A stretch of 46,273 nt of DNA. Origin: Novosphingobium sp. Rr 2-17 (lineage in GTDB: Bacteria; Pseudomonadota; Alphaproteobacteria; Sphingomonadales; Sphingomonadaceae). The position numbers and the translations under genes are program-made. Within the stretch, counting starts at the first letter, position 1. The number at the start of each line of letters is the position of its first letter. The notes below the pieces were generated by a model, which ran no database searches, had not been told where the DNA came from, and worked only from the letters and a program-made list of their open reading frames with translations. The stretch is from NCBI RefSeq assembly GCF_000272475.1, contig NZ_AKFJ01000020.1:1-46273 (forward strand). The letters are read 5' to 3'. This document shows positions 1-12,050 of this stretch, piece by piece.

Positions 1-42
1 GGCGCGCCTGGGGGGGGGGAGACAGGGTGGGGAGGGGATGGG

Positions 43-360
43 TCATGCTTCCGGTTCCTCCATCAACCGCACGCCTTGAGCCAAGCGTAGCGAAACGGTG
101 TCGGGACGGGCGCCGCCGTCGTTGATCGAGATGCGCAGGCCGCCCGCCGCGCGGCGCTCGACGAAGTCTGCGGTCACGGCAGCCCACAAGTCCGCAAAGC
201 CGCGCGCGGTGGTGGCGATTTCGATCACGCAGCGGTCGGGTGGGCCGGCCCGCTCCAGCAGCACTTCCAGGTTGCCCGAGGCAACGACGCCCACTAGCGC
301 GCTGGCCTTGGTGCCGGACGCGTTATGCGGCGCGGCCAGATCATAGCGAAGATTTTCCAA
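43..360 (-). CDS. mdcC: Malonate decarboxylase acyl carrier protein (delta subunit)
   Basis: This 105-residue protein is the acyl carrier subunit of malonate decarboxylase. In the family it carries the 2'-(5''-phosphoribosyl)-3'-dephospho-CoA group on a serine and shuttles acetyl/malonyl thioesters between MdcA and the decarboxylase subunits. The central ALVGVVASGNLEVLLE stretch and the C-terminal SLRLAQGVRLMEE stretch match the family, and length is normal. The start is a TTG at 358-360; an ATG is absent there, GGAG lies 9 nt upstream, and the predicted N-terminus MENLRYDL fits the family. It begins 12 nt after the mdcA stop, so the two are co-transcribed. The remaining decarboxylase genes would lie beyond the left edge. 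Confidence 0.88.
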   Translation of the reverse strand: MENLRYDLAAPHNASGTKASALVGVVASGNLEVLLERAGPPDRCVIEIATTARGFADLWAAVTADFVERRAAGGLRISINDGGARPDTVSLRLAQGVRLMEEPEA

Positions 361-372
361 GCGCCGCGCTCC

Positions 373-2019
373 TTACCAGTAACGGAATCGGCTGGGCGGG
401 CGATAGAGCCCTCCCGATGCCAGCATCAGGTCTTTGATCGAATGGGCTGCCAGCAGCCGCCGGTCGGCGTCAAGCGGGTCGATGCCCAAGTCCTCGGGCC
501 GCTGGATGACTTTGCGTTCGCGCAGGCGTTCGACCATCTTGCGGTCCCGCCCGCGACCGACTTCAGTGTAGCCGGCGACCCCGCGAATGGCCTGTTCGCG
601 CTCGTCTTTGTCGCGGCATAGCAGCAGGTTGGCGATGCCTTCCTCGGTGACGATGTGGGTGACGTCATCGGAATAGACCATTACCGGCGCCAGATCGAGA
701 TCGAGCTTTTCGGCCAGATCGAGGGCGGACAAGCGCTCGACGAAAGTGGGCGTGTTGCCATCTCCAAAAGTCTCGCCGATCTGCACCACCAGCTTGCGGC
801 CACGGCGTAGCGGGGCGGGGCCGTCCGGGTCGGCCTCGGCACCGGCACGTAGCCACGGCTCGCTGGGGTGGCGGCGTCCGCGCGCGTCGGAACCCATGTT
901 GGGGGCGCCACCGAAACCGGCGATGCGGCTGGCCGTGACGGTTGAGCTATGCCCCGCCAAGTCGATCTGCAGCGTCGATCCGATGAACATGTCGCAGGCG
1001 TAGAGCCCGGCGGTCTGACAGAACGCGCGGTTGGAACGCAGCGATCCGTCGGCGCCGGTAAAGAAGATGTCGGGGCGCGCCCGCAGATAGTCTTCCATGC
1101 CGACTTCGGAGCCGAAGCAGTGGACTTGCTCTACCCAGCCCGCTTCGATGGCGGGGATCAGCGTCGGGTGGGGATTGAGGGCCCAGTGCGTGCAGATTTT
1201 GCCCTTGAGGCCGAGCTTTTCGCCATAGGTCGGCAGCAGCAGTTCGATCGCGGCAGTGTTGAAACCGATGCCATGGTTGAGGCGGCGGATGCCATAAGGT
1301 GCGTATAAGCCGCGGATAGCGAGCATCGCGGTGAGAATCTGCGTCTCGGTGATCGCAGCCGGATCGCGGGTGAACAGCGGTTCGACGTAGAACGGCTTGG
1401 CCGCATCGAGCACGAAATGGACCTGGTCCGCCGGTATATCGACGCGCGGCACCTTGTCGACGATCTCTCCCACCTGGGCCACGACCAAGCCGTTGCCGAA
1501 CGAGGTCGCCTCCACCACCGTCGGCGTGTCCTCGGTGTTAGGCCCGGTATAGAGGTTGCCCTCTCGATCCGCGCTGACCGCCGCGATCAGGGCCACCTGA
1601 GGTGTGAGGTCGATGAAATAGCGGGCGAACAGTTCGAGGTAGGTGTGAACCGCGCCCAGTTCGATCTGACCGCCGAAGAGCATCTTGGCGATCCGGGCCG
1701 ACTGCGGGCCGGAATAGGAAAAATCGAGTCGCTTGGCGATACCGCTTTCGAAGATATCGAGATGCTCGGGCAGAACGACTCCGGACTGCACCATGTGCAA
1801 GTCATGGACTTGCGTAGGATCGACCTCCGCCAGTGCCTTGGCCAGCACGTCCGCTTGTTTCTGGTTGTCGCCTTCCAGGCACACCCGGTCGCCCGGCTTG
1901 AGAACTGCCTCGAGAAATTGCGTTACCTGATTCGGATCGATCAGCTTGCCGTTGGCGAACTTCGACCCCGCCTCGATCCGGGCATGGCGGGCTTCGCGTT
2001 TGCTGTTCCACTGTCGCAT
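373..2019 (-). CDS. mdcA: Malonate decarboxylase alpha subunit (acetyl-S-ACP:malonate ACP transferase)
   Basis: The alpha subunit transfers the acyl carrier protein from acetate to malonate, releasing free acetate; it is cytoplasmic. The 548-residue length and several long conserved stretches identify it: CLEGDNQKQADVLAKAL near residue 50, FSYSGPQSARIAKML near 100, LYTGPNTEDTPTVVEA near 157, GIGFNTAAIELLLPTYGEK near 255 and FTGADGSLRSNRAFCQT near 320. It is related in fold to CoA transferases. No frameshift is visible. It is the first gene of a leftward operon (mdcA-mdcC) and is divergent from madL, with about 120-160 bp of shared upstream DNA. Only a weak GAGAG precedes the ATG. Confidence 0.95.
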   Translation of the reverse strand: MRQWNSKREARHARIEAGSKFANGKLIDPNQVTQFLEAVLKPGDRVCLEGDNQKQADVLAKALAEVDPTQVHDLHMVQSGVVLPEHLDIFESGIAKRLDFSYSGPQSARIAKMLFGGQIELGAVHTYLELFARYFIDLTPQVALIAAVSADREGNLYTGPNTEDTPTVVEATSFGNGLVVAQVGEIVDKVPRVDIPADQVHFVLDAAKPFYVEPLFTRDPAAITETQILTAMLAIRGLYAPYGIRRLNHGIGFNTAAIELLLPTYGEKLGLKGKICTHWALNPHPTLIPAIEAGWVEQVHCFGSEVGMEDYLRARPDIFFTGADGSLRSNRAFCQTAGLYACDMFIGSTLQIDLAGHSSTVTASRIAGFGGAPNMGSDARGRRHPSEPWLRAGAEADPDGPAPLRRGRKLVVQIGETFGDGNTPTFVERLSALDLAEKLDLDLAPVMVYSDDVTHIVTEEGIANLLLCRDKDEREQAIRGVAGYTEVGRGRDRKMVERLRERKVIQRPEDLGIDPLDADRRLLAAHSIKDLMLASGGLYRPPSRFRYW

Positions 2020-2138
2020 TTGATTGCTCTCGTATGCCTGAGGGCTTCGTTATCGCCATCTTGTATTCGCTATTGCGATTAAATCAAGTCTGTGCATATA
2101 TAAAGCACTGACCGATCACAATCGGCGTACAAGGAGAG
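2020..2138. promoter_or_regulatory. Divergent promoter region between mdcA and madLM
   Basis: This non-coding stretch separates the leftward mdcA operon from the rightward madLM genes and is locally AT-richer (an ATATATAAA run near 2096-2104) than its surroundings. A short inverted repeat CCGAT-CACA-ATCGG lies at 2112-2125. GntR-type regulators control malonate genes in Acinetobacter (MdcY), and a GntR gene lies just downstream of madM, so an operator here is likely. I cannot pick out a convincing GntR half-site pair, so the operator itself is inferred. Confidence 0.45.
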
Positions 2139-2144
2139 ATGCAG

Positions 2145-2186
2145 ATGACGGATCGGCATACACACCATTCAGGAGCGGCGGCATGA
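2145..2186 (+). CDS. Possible 13-residue leader peptide upstream of madL
   Basis: A short frame begins at ATG 2145 (another ATG at 2139 is in frame) and encodes MTDRHTHHSGAAA before a TGA at 2184-2186. AAGGAG at 2131-2136 is spaced 8 nt from ATG 2145, a better placed ribosome site than that of madL. The TGA overlaps the madL ATG (ATGA at 2183-2186), so ribosomes finishing this frame would stop exactly at the madL start. The peptide has three histidines but no family I recognise. Function is unknown; it could serve translational coupling or be fortuitous. Confidence 0.35.
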   Translation: MTDRHTHHSGAAA

Positions 2187-2617
2187 CCATCTCGGGCGTC
2201 GCGCTCCTTGCGCTTTGCACCCTCATCGGGGTGTTCCTGGGTGACGCGCTGGGCGTGGCCTTGGGCGTGAAGGCCAATGTCGGCGGGGTCGGCATCGCCA
2301 TGATCCTGCTGATTGCGGCTCGCCTCTGGCTGGGGTCGCGCGGGCTGCTTAGCCATGGGCTGAAGCTGGGCGTCGAATTCTGGGGCGCGCTGTACATCCC
2401 GATCGTCGTTGCCATGGCGGCGCAGCAGAACGTGGTTGCCGCTGTAGAGGGCGGCCCAGTGGTGGTGATCGCCGGCGTCGGTGCCTTGGTGGTATGCTTC
2501 ACCGCCGTTGCGATCATCAGCCGCCTGGGCGGGCAGACCGAGACCATGGACGAACTTGAGGCGCGCAGCGCTGCGGCGCGCGAAGCGGCGCAAGTCGCCG
2601 CCGGAGATCCACGGTGA
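2183..2617 (+). CDS. madL: Malonate transporter subunit MadL
   Basis: MadL is the smaller of two integral membrane proteins that together import malonate (Na+-coupled in Malonomonas rubra). The 144-residue protein is hydrophobic, with about four predicted helices. The N-terminal helix reads VALLALCTLIGVFLGDALG, followed by VKANVGGVGIAMILLIAAR, a stretch typical of MadL. AGGAG at 2171-2175 precedes the ATG. The C-terminal 25 residues are charged and alanine-rich. The stop is closely followed by madM, with GGAGG for that gene at 2619-2623. Transport of malonate by this copy is inferred from the adjacent mdcA. Confidence 0.9.
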   Translation: MTISGVALLALCTLIGVFLGDALGVALGVKANVGGVGIAMILLIAARLWLGSRGLLSHGLKLGVEFWGALYIPIVVAMAAQQNVVAAVEGGPVVVIAGVGALVVCFTAVAIISRLGGQTETMDELEARSAAAREAAQVAAGDPR

Positions 2618-2628
2618 TGGAGGCGACC

Positions 2629-3393
2629 ATGGAAATGCTCAAGCATGTCTTCATCGGCAATGCCTTGTTGACCGCCTTCGCCGTGGTGGGGCTCGTCATG
2701 TGGCTGTCCAACGCGATTTCGAAATATCTGACGGCTGGAAGGGTCCACGGCTCGGCCATCGCCATCGTCCTGGGGCTGGCGGCTGCGTTCTTCTGCGGCT
2801 TGTCTACCGGCGGCGAAAAGGGCGTGGTCGATGTTCCGGCGCTGGCCGGGATCGGGCTGATGGGCGGCGCGATGCTGCGCGATTTCGCGATCACTGCCAC
2901 CGCGTTCGAAGTGGACGTGGCGCAAGCCAAGAAGGCTGGCCTGGTTGGCGTGATCGCCCTGGGGCTGGGAACGGTCCTTCCGTTCATCGTCGGGGTGAGC
3001 GTCGCGGCGGCGTTCGGGTACACCGATGCGATTTCTATGACGACGATCGGCGCGGGCGCCATCACTTACATCGTTGGCCCCGTCACGGGCGCGGCGCTGG
3101 GGGCCAGTTCTGCCGTGATCGCCTTGTCGATCGCCACTGGCGTTCTCAAAGCAGTTTTGGTGATGGTCGGAACCCCGCTCGTCGCCAAGATGATCGGGCT
3201 GAACAACCCCCGTAGCGCGATGGTGTTCGGCGGTCTGATGGGTACCGTAAGCGGGGTTTCCGGCGGGCTTGCGGCCACCGACCGACGCCTGGTGCCCTAC
3301 GGCGCGCTCACAGCCACTTTCCACACCGGATTAGGGTGCCTTGTCGCGCCTTCTGTGCTTTATCTCGCCGTTCGCGCGATCGTGGGAGGATAA
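2629..3393 (+). CDS. madM: Malonate transporter subunit MadM
   Basis: MadM is the larger malonate transporter subunit. The protein is about 254 residues with roughly seven hydrophobic helices and the family stretches LLTAFAVVGLVMWLSNAIS and GRVHGSAIAIVLGLAAAF. The ATG at 2629 is chosen because GGAGG (2619-2623) is spaced 5 nt from it. Earlier in-frame starts exist at GTG 2614 and ATG 2617, which would overlap the madL stop but lack a ribosome site. The gene ends 3 bp before the GntR regulator, so transporter and regulator form one transcription unit. No signal peptide beyond the first helix is seen. Confidence 0.9.
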   Translation: MEMLKHVFIGNALLTAFAVVGLVMWLSNAISKYLTAGRVHGSAIAIVLGLAAAFFCGLSTGGEKGVVDVPALAGIGLMGGAMLRDFAITATAFEVDVAQAKKAGLVGVIALGLGTVLPFIVGVSVAAAFGYTDAISMTTIGAGAITYIVGPVTGAALGASSAVIALSIATGVLKAVLVMVGTPLVAKMIGLNNPRSAMVFGGLMGTVSGVSGGLAATDRRLVPYGALTATFHTGLGCLVAPSVLYLAVRAIVGG

Positions 3394-3396
3394 CGG

Positions 3397-4080
3397 ATGG
3401 CCGGCGGCGACACGGCAGAGGACTTGACCGAGGAAAAGATCCTGCTGTCCGACCGCATCCGCAATGCGCTGACCGACGAGATCGCCGGTGGAGACTTGGT
3501 CGCCGGCACGCAACTGGATGAGCAGGACTTGGCCTCCCGCTTTGGCGCTTCGCGCACTCCGGTTCGCGAGGCGCTTCGCCAATTGGCGGTGAGCGGCCTC
3601 GTTGAAATGCGGCCCCGTCGCGGCGTGATCGTCACGCGCATGACGCCTGAGCGCATCATGGATATGTTCGAGGCGATGGCGGAGATCGAGGCAGTGTGCG
3701 TCCGGCTGGCGACGTATCGGATGACTCCGCTGGAGCGCAGCCACATCTTGCGCTTGCACCAGCAATCGGCCAGCTTGGTCGCGGTCGGCGACGTCGATGG
3801 CTACGATGCCTTCAATCGCGAACTGCACGAAGCGCTGTATCGCGCCACCCACAACAGCTTTCTGGTCGAGCAAGCGATCGCCACGCGCACCCGGCTCAAT
3901 GCCTTTCGGCGCACGCAGCTTCGCCAAGGGAACCGGATCGTGCATTCAAGGGAAGAGCATGACGGGGTGATGGTTGCCATCGCACAAGGCGATGGAGAAC
4001 TGGCCGCGCGCCGGATGCGAGCCCATATGCTGAACGCCGCGAGCGCGCTGGACCAGTACATCGACGAACACGGCGGCTGA
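3397..4080 (+). CDS. GntR-family transcriptional regulator, probable malonate regulator
   Basis: This 227-residue protein has a GntR winged helix in its first ~75 residues ([19 protein letters not shown], then [18 protein letters not shown], the recognition helix region) and an all-helical FCD ligand domain afterwards. The FCD domain shows likely metal/ligand residues in [15 protein letters not shown] and [12 protein letters not shown]. In Acinetobacter the GntR protein MdcY represses malonate genes, and the position here, 3 bp behind madM with GGGAGG 9 nt before the ATG, argues for the same role. Malonate or a derivative as effector is inference. It could also act on acs, which starts 35 bp downstream. 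Confidence 0.88.
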   Translation: MAGGDTAEDLTEEKILLSDRIRNALTDEIAGGDLVAGTQLDEQDLASRFGASRTPVREALRQLAVSGLVEMRPRRGVIVTRMTPERIMDMFEAMAEIEAVCVRLATYRMTPLERSHILRLHQQSASLVAVGDVDGYDAFNRELHEALYRATHNSFLVEQAIATRTRLNAFRRTQLRQGNRIVHSREEHDGVMVAIAQGDGELAARRMRAHMLNAASALDQYIDEHGG

Positions 4081-4115
4081 TAACCGAACCGAACGAGTTA
4101 GAGGAGAGAGTATCC

Positions 4116-6038
<1,923 letters not shown>

Positions 6039-6054
6039 CAGCTTGTGGGATGAG

Positions 6055-6077
6055 GGGGAGGGCGCTTTGCCTTCCCC
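6055..6077. terminator. Hairpin between convergent acs and chaA
   Basis: GGGGAGGGC (6055-6063) pairs with GCCTTCCCC (6069-6077) through nine pairs including one G-U, around a 5-nt loop. It sits in the 46-bp gap between the acs stop and the chaA stop and could end both transcripts. No T-run follows on either strand, so it is a terminator-like hairpin rather than a textbook intrinsic terminator. Confidence 0.5.
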
Positions 6078-6084
6078 ACTACCG

Positions 6085-7188
6085 TCAGGGGCTGAACACC
6101 AGCACCAGGAATACCGCGAACAGCGACAAGTGAACCGCGCCTTCGAGCATGGTCGTTCGCGCGTTGGTGAAGGTGATGCCGTTGAGGAACAGCGTGGTCG
6201 CCAGCAGCACCATGTTCGCGGTCGAAAGGCCCAACACCACCGGCTGGCCGCTGATCAAGCCGATCAGGAGGATCGCCGGGACCGTCAGCCCCAGCGTCGA
6301 TGTCGCCGCCCCCAGGCACAAGTTGATGGCGCGGGTAAGCTGGTTGCTGGCGACGGCGCGCAGCGCGGAAATTCCCTCGGGCGTGAACACGATCATGGCG
6401 ATGACGATGCCGCCCAACGCGGTCGGCGCGCCCAGGCTTTCGATGCCGGCGTCCAGCAGCTTGCCCAGGCTCTTGGACAGAATAACGATCGGCAGAATGT
6501 TGGCGAGCAGCAGAACGACATGCCGCCCGCGCGAGATCGAACTTGCCGGGTGGGGCAGCGGGCTGGCGTCTTGCGGCTCGGCATTGGCAAGCCCCACCGG
6601 CTGGAAGAAGCCCTTGTAACGGCCCGTCTGCAGCCAAAGGAACAAACCATACAGCGCGATCGTAAGGAGAGAGAACAGCACCGATTGCGTGGTGGAAAGC
6701 GTGCCGCTGGCGCTGGATGTGGTGAAATTGGGAAGGATGAGCGCGATCACCGCCAGGGGAATGGTGACGGCCAGGTACGCGCTGGCGCCCTGCAGGTTGA
6801 AGCTTTGCTGGTGATGGCGCAGTCCGCCCAGTAGCAGCCCGAGGCCGACCACCCCGTTCAGCACGATCATCAGGACCGCGAACATGGTGTCGCGGCCCAG
6901 TGTCGGCACGTCCTTGGAACCCAACATCACTGCAGAGATCAGTGCGACCTCGATGATGACGATCGACAAGGTCAGGATCAGGGTGCCGTAAGGCTCGCCC
7001 AGCGATTCCGCCAATTCCTCGGCTTCATGGACGACGCCGAATGCGGCCCACAGGATGATCCCGAGCAGCCAGGCGAACAGCAGTCCGGCCATGATCGGGG
7101 ACATGGCGGCAGGTACGAGGGCAGGAGCGATGGTTACGGCGGCTACGGTCAGCCAAGCGAAGGATAGACGCAGATACGAAGGATTCAT
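6085..7188 (-). CDS. chaA: Calcium/sodium:proton antiporter, ChaA type
   Basis: This 367-residue inner-membrane protein belongs to the CaCA cation antiporter superfamily. It has about eleven hydrophobic segments in two repeats. The repeat signatures carry the acidic transport residues: GEPYGTLILTLSIVIIEVA near residue 85 and FTPEGISALRAVASNQLTR near 280, the ChaA arrangement. ChaA exports Na+, Ca2+ or K+ in exchange for protons under salt or alkaline stress. It stands alone on the minus strand, convergent with acs. No strong ribosome site precedes the ATG. Which ion it prefers cannot be read from the sequence. Confidence 0.85.
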   Translation of the reverse strand: MNPSYLRLSFAWLTVAAVTIAPALVPAAMSPIMAGLLFAWLLGIILWAAFGVVHEAEELAESLGEPYGTLILTLSIVIIEVALISAVMLGSKDVPTLGRDTMFAVLMIVLNGVVGLGLLLGGLRHHQQSFNLQGASAYLAVTIPLAVIALILPNFTTSSASGTLSTTQSVLFSLLTIALYGLFLWLQTGRYKGFFQPVGLANAEPQDASPLPHPASSISRGRHVVLLLANILPIVILSKSLGKLLDAGIESLGAPTALGGIVIAMIVFTPEGISALRAVASNQLTRAINLCLGAATSTLGLTVPAILLIGLISGQPVVLGLSTANMVLLATTLFLNGITFTNARTTMLEGAVHLSLFAVFLVLVFSP

Positions 7189-7264
7189 GCGGCCCAGTCT
7201 AACAGTTATGGGGCCGTTGTCACTTGGCCGCCGGGTGACGTTTTGTGTGCCGGGGCGCGATGTG

Positions 7265-7299
7265 GCAGCGGAGGGCAGCCGTTCAGCGCTCTCCGCTGC
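7265..7299. terminator. Hairpin downstream of the small acidic protein gene
   Basis: GCAGCGGAG (7265-7273) and CTCCGCTGC (7291-7299) form a perfect 9-bp stem with a 17-nt loop, starting 10 nt beyond the stop of the minus-strand gene at 7309. No T-run follows, so termination is only suggested. Confidence 0.35.
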
Positions 7300-7308
7300 T
7301 ACGAGTAT

Positions 7309-7569
7309 TTAGTCTTCCGGGTCGTTTTCGTCCCGGTCTTCACCCATTTCCAGTTCCTCGTCGTCCGCTTCGCCGTCGATATATTCAAGGGGATTGAGGC
7401 CAAGCTCGGCGGCCACTTCCAGTTCGGTGGCGATGACGGTTATTTCGTCGCCATCCTCCAGCTCGATCAGGGTCGTTTCCGACTTCCTGCCCGCGGCGAG
7501 CCGCACGACATCGTCGCTGTCGATCTCGATCTCTTCACCGTCCGTCGTCTCAAACGTAGCAATCGGCAT
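7309..7569 (-). CDS. Small acidic protein of unknown function
   Basis: The 86-residue protein starts MPIATFETTDGEEIEIDSD and ends in a strongly acidic tail rich in Glu and Asp. The start at 7569 is chosen over an ATG 72 bp upstream because GGAGGG lies 6 nt before it and the upstream residues look non-coding. The middle (TTLIELEDGDEITVIATEL) looks beta-rich. I recognise no named domain. A GGAAC-N16-AGTT sequence (7602-7626, minus strand) lies 32 nt before the ATG, suggesting control by a general stress sigma factor. It is cytoplasmic, lacking signal or membrane segments. Confidence 0.7.
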   Translation of the reverse strand: MPIATFETTDGEEIEIDSDDVVRLAAGRKSETTLIELEDGDEITVIATELEVAAELGLNPLEYIDGEADDEELEMGEDRDENDPED

Positions 7570-7601
7570 AGGAAGCCCTCCATGTTTCAGTCCGCCGGTC
7601 G

Positions 7602-7626
7602 AACTCCGGCCAAGCGGACTCGTTCC
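7602..7626 (-). promoter_or_regulatory. EcfG-like promoter for the small acidic protein gene
   Basis: On the minus strand GGAAC (7626-7622) and AGTT (7605-7602) are separated by 16 nt, close to the alphaproteobacterial EcfG consensus GGAAC-N16/17-CGTT. The start codon is 32 nt downstream. Assignment is by motif resemblance. Confidence 0.5.
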
Positions 7627-7679
7627 CCATAGTAATGCCAAGAAAAACGTTTCTTCCGCGATCCCTGGCTAAAAGCTGC

Positions 7680-8405
7680 TCAGGATACTAGTTCCGGCGC
7701 CTCAATATACAAGTAATCCGGGTCGAACTGGGCGCGGGCGGCCAGTTTTTCCAGGTCCGGTATCTCGACCAGCGAGGATCGGAACACGCACAAGCGCTCC
7801 TCGCGCAACTGGCGAAGGACGCGGTTCACGTGGACGTTGGTGAGGCCGCAGATCTCGGACAGATCGGTCTGGGTCAGCGGCAGCGAAAAGCTGTGTCCGT
7901 CGCTCAGGCCCGCCGCCATCAGACGCGCGTTCGTCTCGCACAGAAAGTGCGCCACGCGCCCCACCGCATCGAGCCGACCGAGCCGGAACAGCCACGCACG
8001 GTGGATGGCGGCGTCTATCAGCGTCGCATACCACAGCTTGCGCGCCAGTTCGGGACTTTGCGCGGTGATGCGATCCAGCTCCGCATGTGGGACGATCGCC
8101 ACTTTGGCCGCCGTCATCGTGCCGACGTCGTGGTCGAGCACCTTGAGCGGATAGCCGTGCAGATCGACGAAATCGCCTGCGACATGGATCGCCACCAGTT
8201 GCCGATGGCCGTGCCGATCGTCGATGTAGCGCGAGAGGATACCCTCGGTGAGCAGCAGGCTCTGGCTCAGCGGATCGCCGGCTCGGACTATGATCTTTCG
8301 CGGCTCCAGCGCGCGCTCTTCCGCGACGGCGCTTTCCAGCATCGCCCGCTCATCGGTTGTCAGGCTGACGCCCCGTCGTCGTCTTAAAAATCGGTCGGTG
8401 AACAG
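7680..8405 (-). CDS. Crp/Fnr-family transcriptional regulator
   Basis: The protein has an N-terminal cyclic-nucleotide-binding-like beta-roll (GDPLSQSLLLTEGILSRYI, IHVAGDFVDLHG) and a C-terminal winged helix (LTQTDLSEICGLTNVHVNRVLRQL). It lacks an FNR-type cysteine cluster, so an oxygen-sensing Fe-S cluster is unlikely. The first ATG (8342) lacks a ribosome site, while the frame stays open upstream and encodes FLRRRRGVSLTTDERAM, which resembles sphingomonad homologues. The only start candidate behind a strong site, AGGGAGG at 8417-8411, is CTG at 8405-8403, giving 241 residues; the ATG version has 220. It is divergent from katE, 230 bp away, and may regulate it; that is inference. Confidence 0.85.
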   Translation of the reverse strand: MFTDRFLRRRRGVSLTTDERAMLESAVAEERALEPRKIIVRAGDPLSQSLLLTEGILSRYIDDRHGHRQLVAIHVAGDFVDLHGYPLKVLDHDVGTMTAAKVAIVPHAELDRITAQSPELARKLWYATLIDAAIHRAWLFRLGRLDAVGRVAHFLCETNARLMAAGLSDGHSFSLPLTQTDLSEICGLTNVHVNRVLRQLREERLCVFRSSLVEIPDLEKLAARAQFDPDYLYIEAPELVS

Positions 8406-8635
8406 TGAAACCTCCCTATCCGGCAGTCGCGACTTGGCAGCTTAACTTCCCGGACCCGCAAGCGTTGCGCGTAAACTTTCATTCAAAAGGACTGACTCAG
8501 GTTAATTCTGCTGTCGACCAGGCAACCTGAGCGGCTCGACCTCGCTTAACTCAGCACTGAACCCAAAGACGTGCCTCGGCTGCTGGACTCGATCCGGCCC
8601 ACGGGAGCGTGTCTCAATCACACGAGGATGACACC
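8406..8635. promoter_or_regulatory. Divergent region between the Crp-family gene and katE
   Basis: About 230 bp hold the promoters for both neighbours. An inverted repeat CTCAGGTT (8496-8503) / AACCTGAG (8524-8531) with a 20-nt spacer is the only clear symmetric element and could be an operator or a leader hairpin. No EcfG-like GGAAC motif is present here. The katE ribosome site GAGGA is at 8624-8628. Confidence 0.4.
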
Positions 8636-10847
<2,212 letters not shown>

Positions 10848-10867
<20 letters not shown>

Positions 10868-12050
10868 TCGCCCGTTCTTTACACAAAGGTATTCCGGGGA
10901 CGGCATTGCGCCGTCCCCGGCACCTTTGCGCATCGGGATCATCGCGCATCTGAAATACCCCATTGCCGAGCCATTTGCAGGCGGTCTGGAAATGCACACT
11001 CATCTGCTGGCGCGGGCGTTGCGCGATCGTGGCCACGCAGTAACGGTGTTCGCGTCATCCCATTCGGAGCGTGAACTTGGCCTGGAGGCGATCTGCGCCG
11101 AAACGGCCATCGGCGAGGTCGGTACAGCAGAGGCCCGGGACGTCGCGTTCTTCCGAGAGCACCACGCCTACCTCAGCTTGATGAACGACTTGCGCCACCG
11201 CGATTTTGACGTGATCCACAACAATTCGCTGCATTACTTGCCAGTGACGCTGGCGGATCTGCTGCCGATGCCGATGGTCACAACCCTGCACACGCCGCCT
11301 TTCTGCTGGCTGGAAAGCGGCATTCGGCTGTGTTCGGGGAAGAACCACGCCTTGGTCGCCGTGTCGCAATCAGTGGCCCGGCAGTGGGAACACGTCTCGA
11401 AGCCCGACGAAGTGATCCTCAATGGCATCGATCTGCAAAAATTCGCTTTTCATGCTGAGCCCGATCCGGAGGAGTATCTCGTCTGGTATGGTCGGATCGT
11501 TCCAGAAAAGGGGCTTCATTTCGCAATCGAGGCGGCGCGCCTGATCGGAATGCCGCTGCGCATTGCCGGGCCGATCCTGGATCAGGAATACTATCGCACG
11601 CATATCGCGCCGCAGCTTGGCGTGGATGCCGTTCACGTCGGTCATCTCGATCATATCGATCTGGCGCGGCTGGTCGGCGGGGCACGGGCGTTCCTGTGTA
11701 CGCCGATGTGGGATGAGCCGTACGGCCTCGTGGTTGCCGAAGCGCTCGCCTGTGGTGTCCCGGTGGCCGCTTTCGCGCGCGGCGCCATCCCGGAAATTCT
11801 CGATTCCACGTGCGGCGTGCTGGCAATCCCGGACGATGCAGTTTCTCTGGCTGAGGCTGGGCGTGCGGCTGTGACGTTGAACCGTAGCGACTGCCGGCAC
11901 CGCGCGGAATTGGCGTGCGACGCCCGGCGTATGGTGGATGGCTACGAAGCGCTGTATCGGCGCAGGATCGACATGCCGAGGCAGGAAAGCGATCTTCCGT
12001 CCGTGTTGGCGATAGCGCGGGCTATGGAAAGCTCGCAATTGCATGCTTGA
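10848..12050 (+). CDS. Glycosyltransferase family 4-like protein
   Basis: This 400-residue GT-B enzyme probably transfers a sugar from a nucleotide donor. The N-terminal half has the glycine-rich acceptor loop ([20 protein letters not shown]); the C-terminal half has the donor-binding E-x7-E motif ([18 protein letters not shown]) and [18 protein letters not shown]. The ATG at 10848, inside the katE 3' end, follows GGAGG at 10834-10838 by 9 nt. Reading upstream would run through katE in another frame. It has no signal peptide or membrane segment, so it is cytoplasmic. It overlaps the next gene by 8 nt. Sugar and acceptor cannot be told. Confidence 0.88.

Noticed and set aside
1417..2082. Plus-strand frame over mdcA
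   Set aside because: It is a shadow of the well-conserved mdcA on the other strand.
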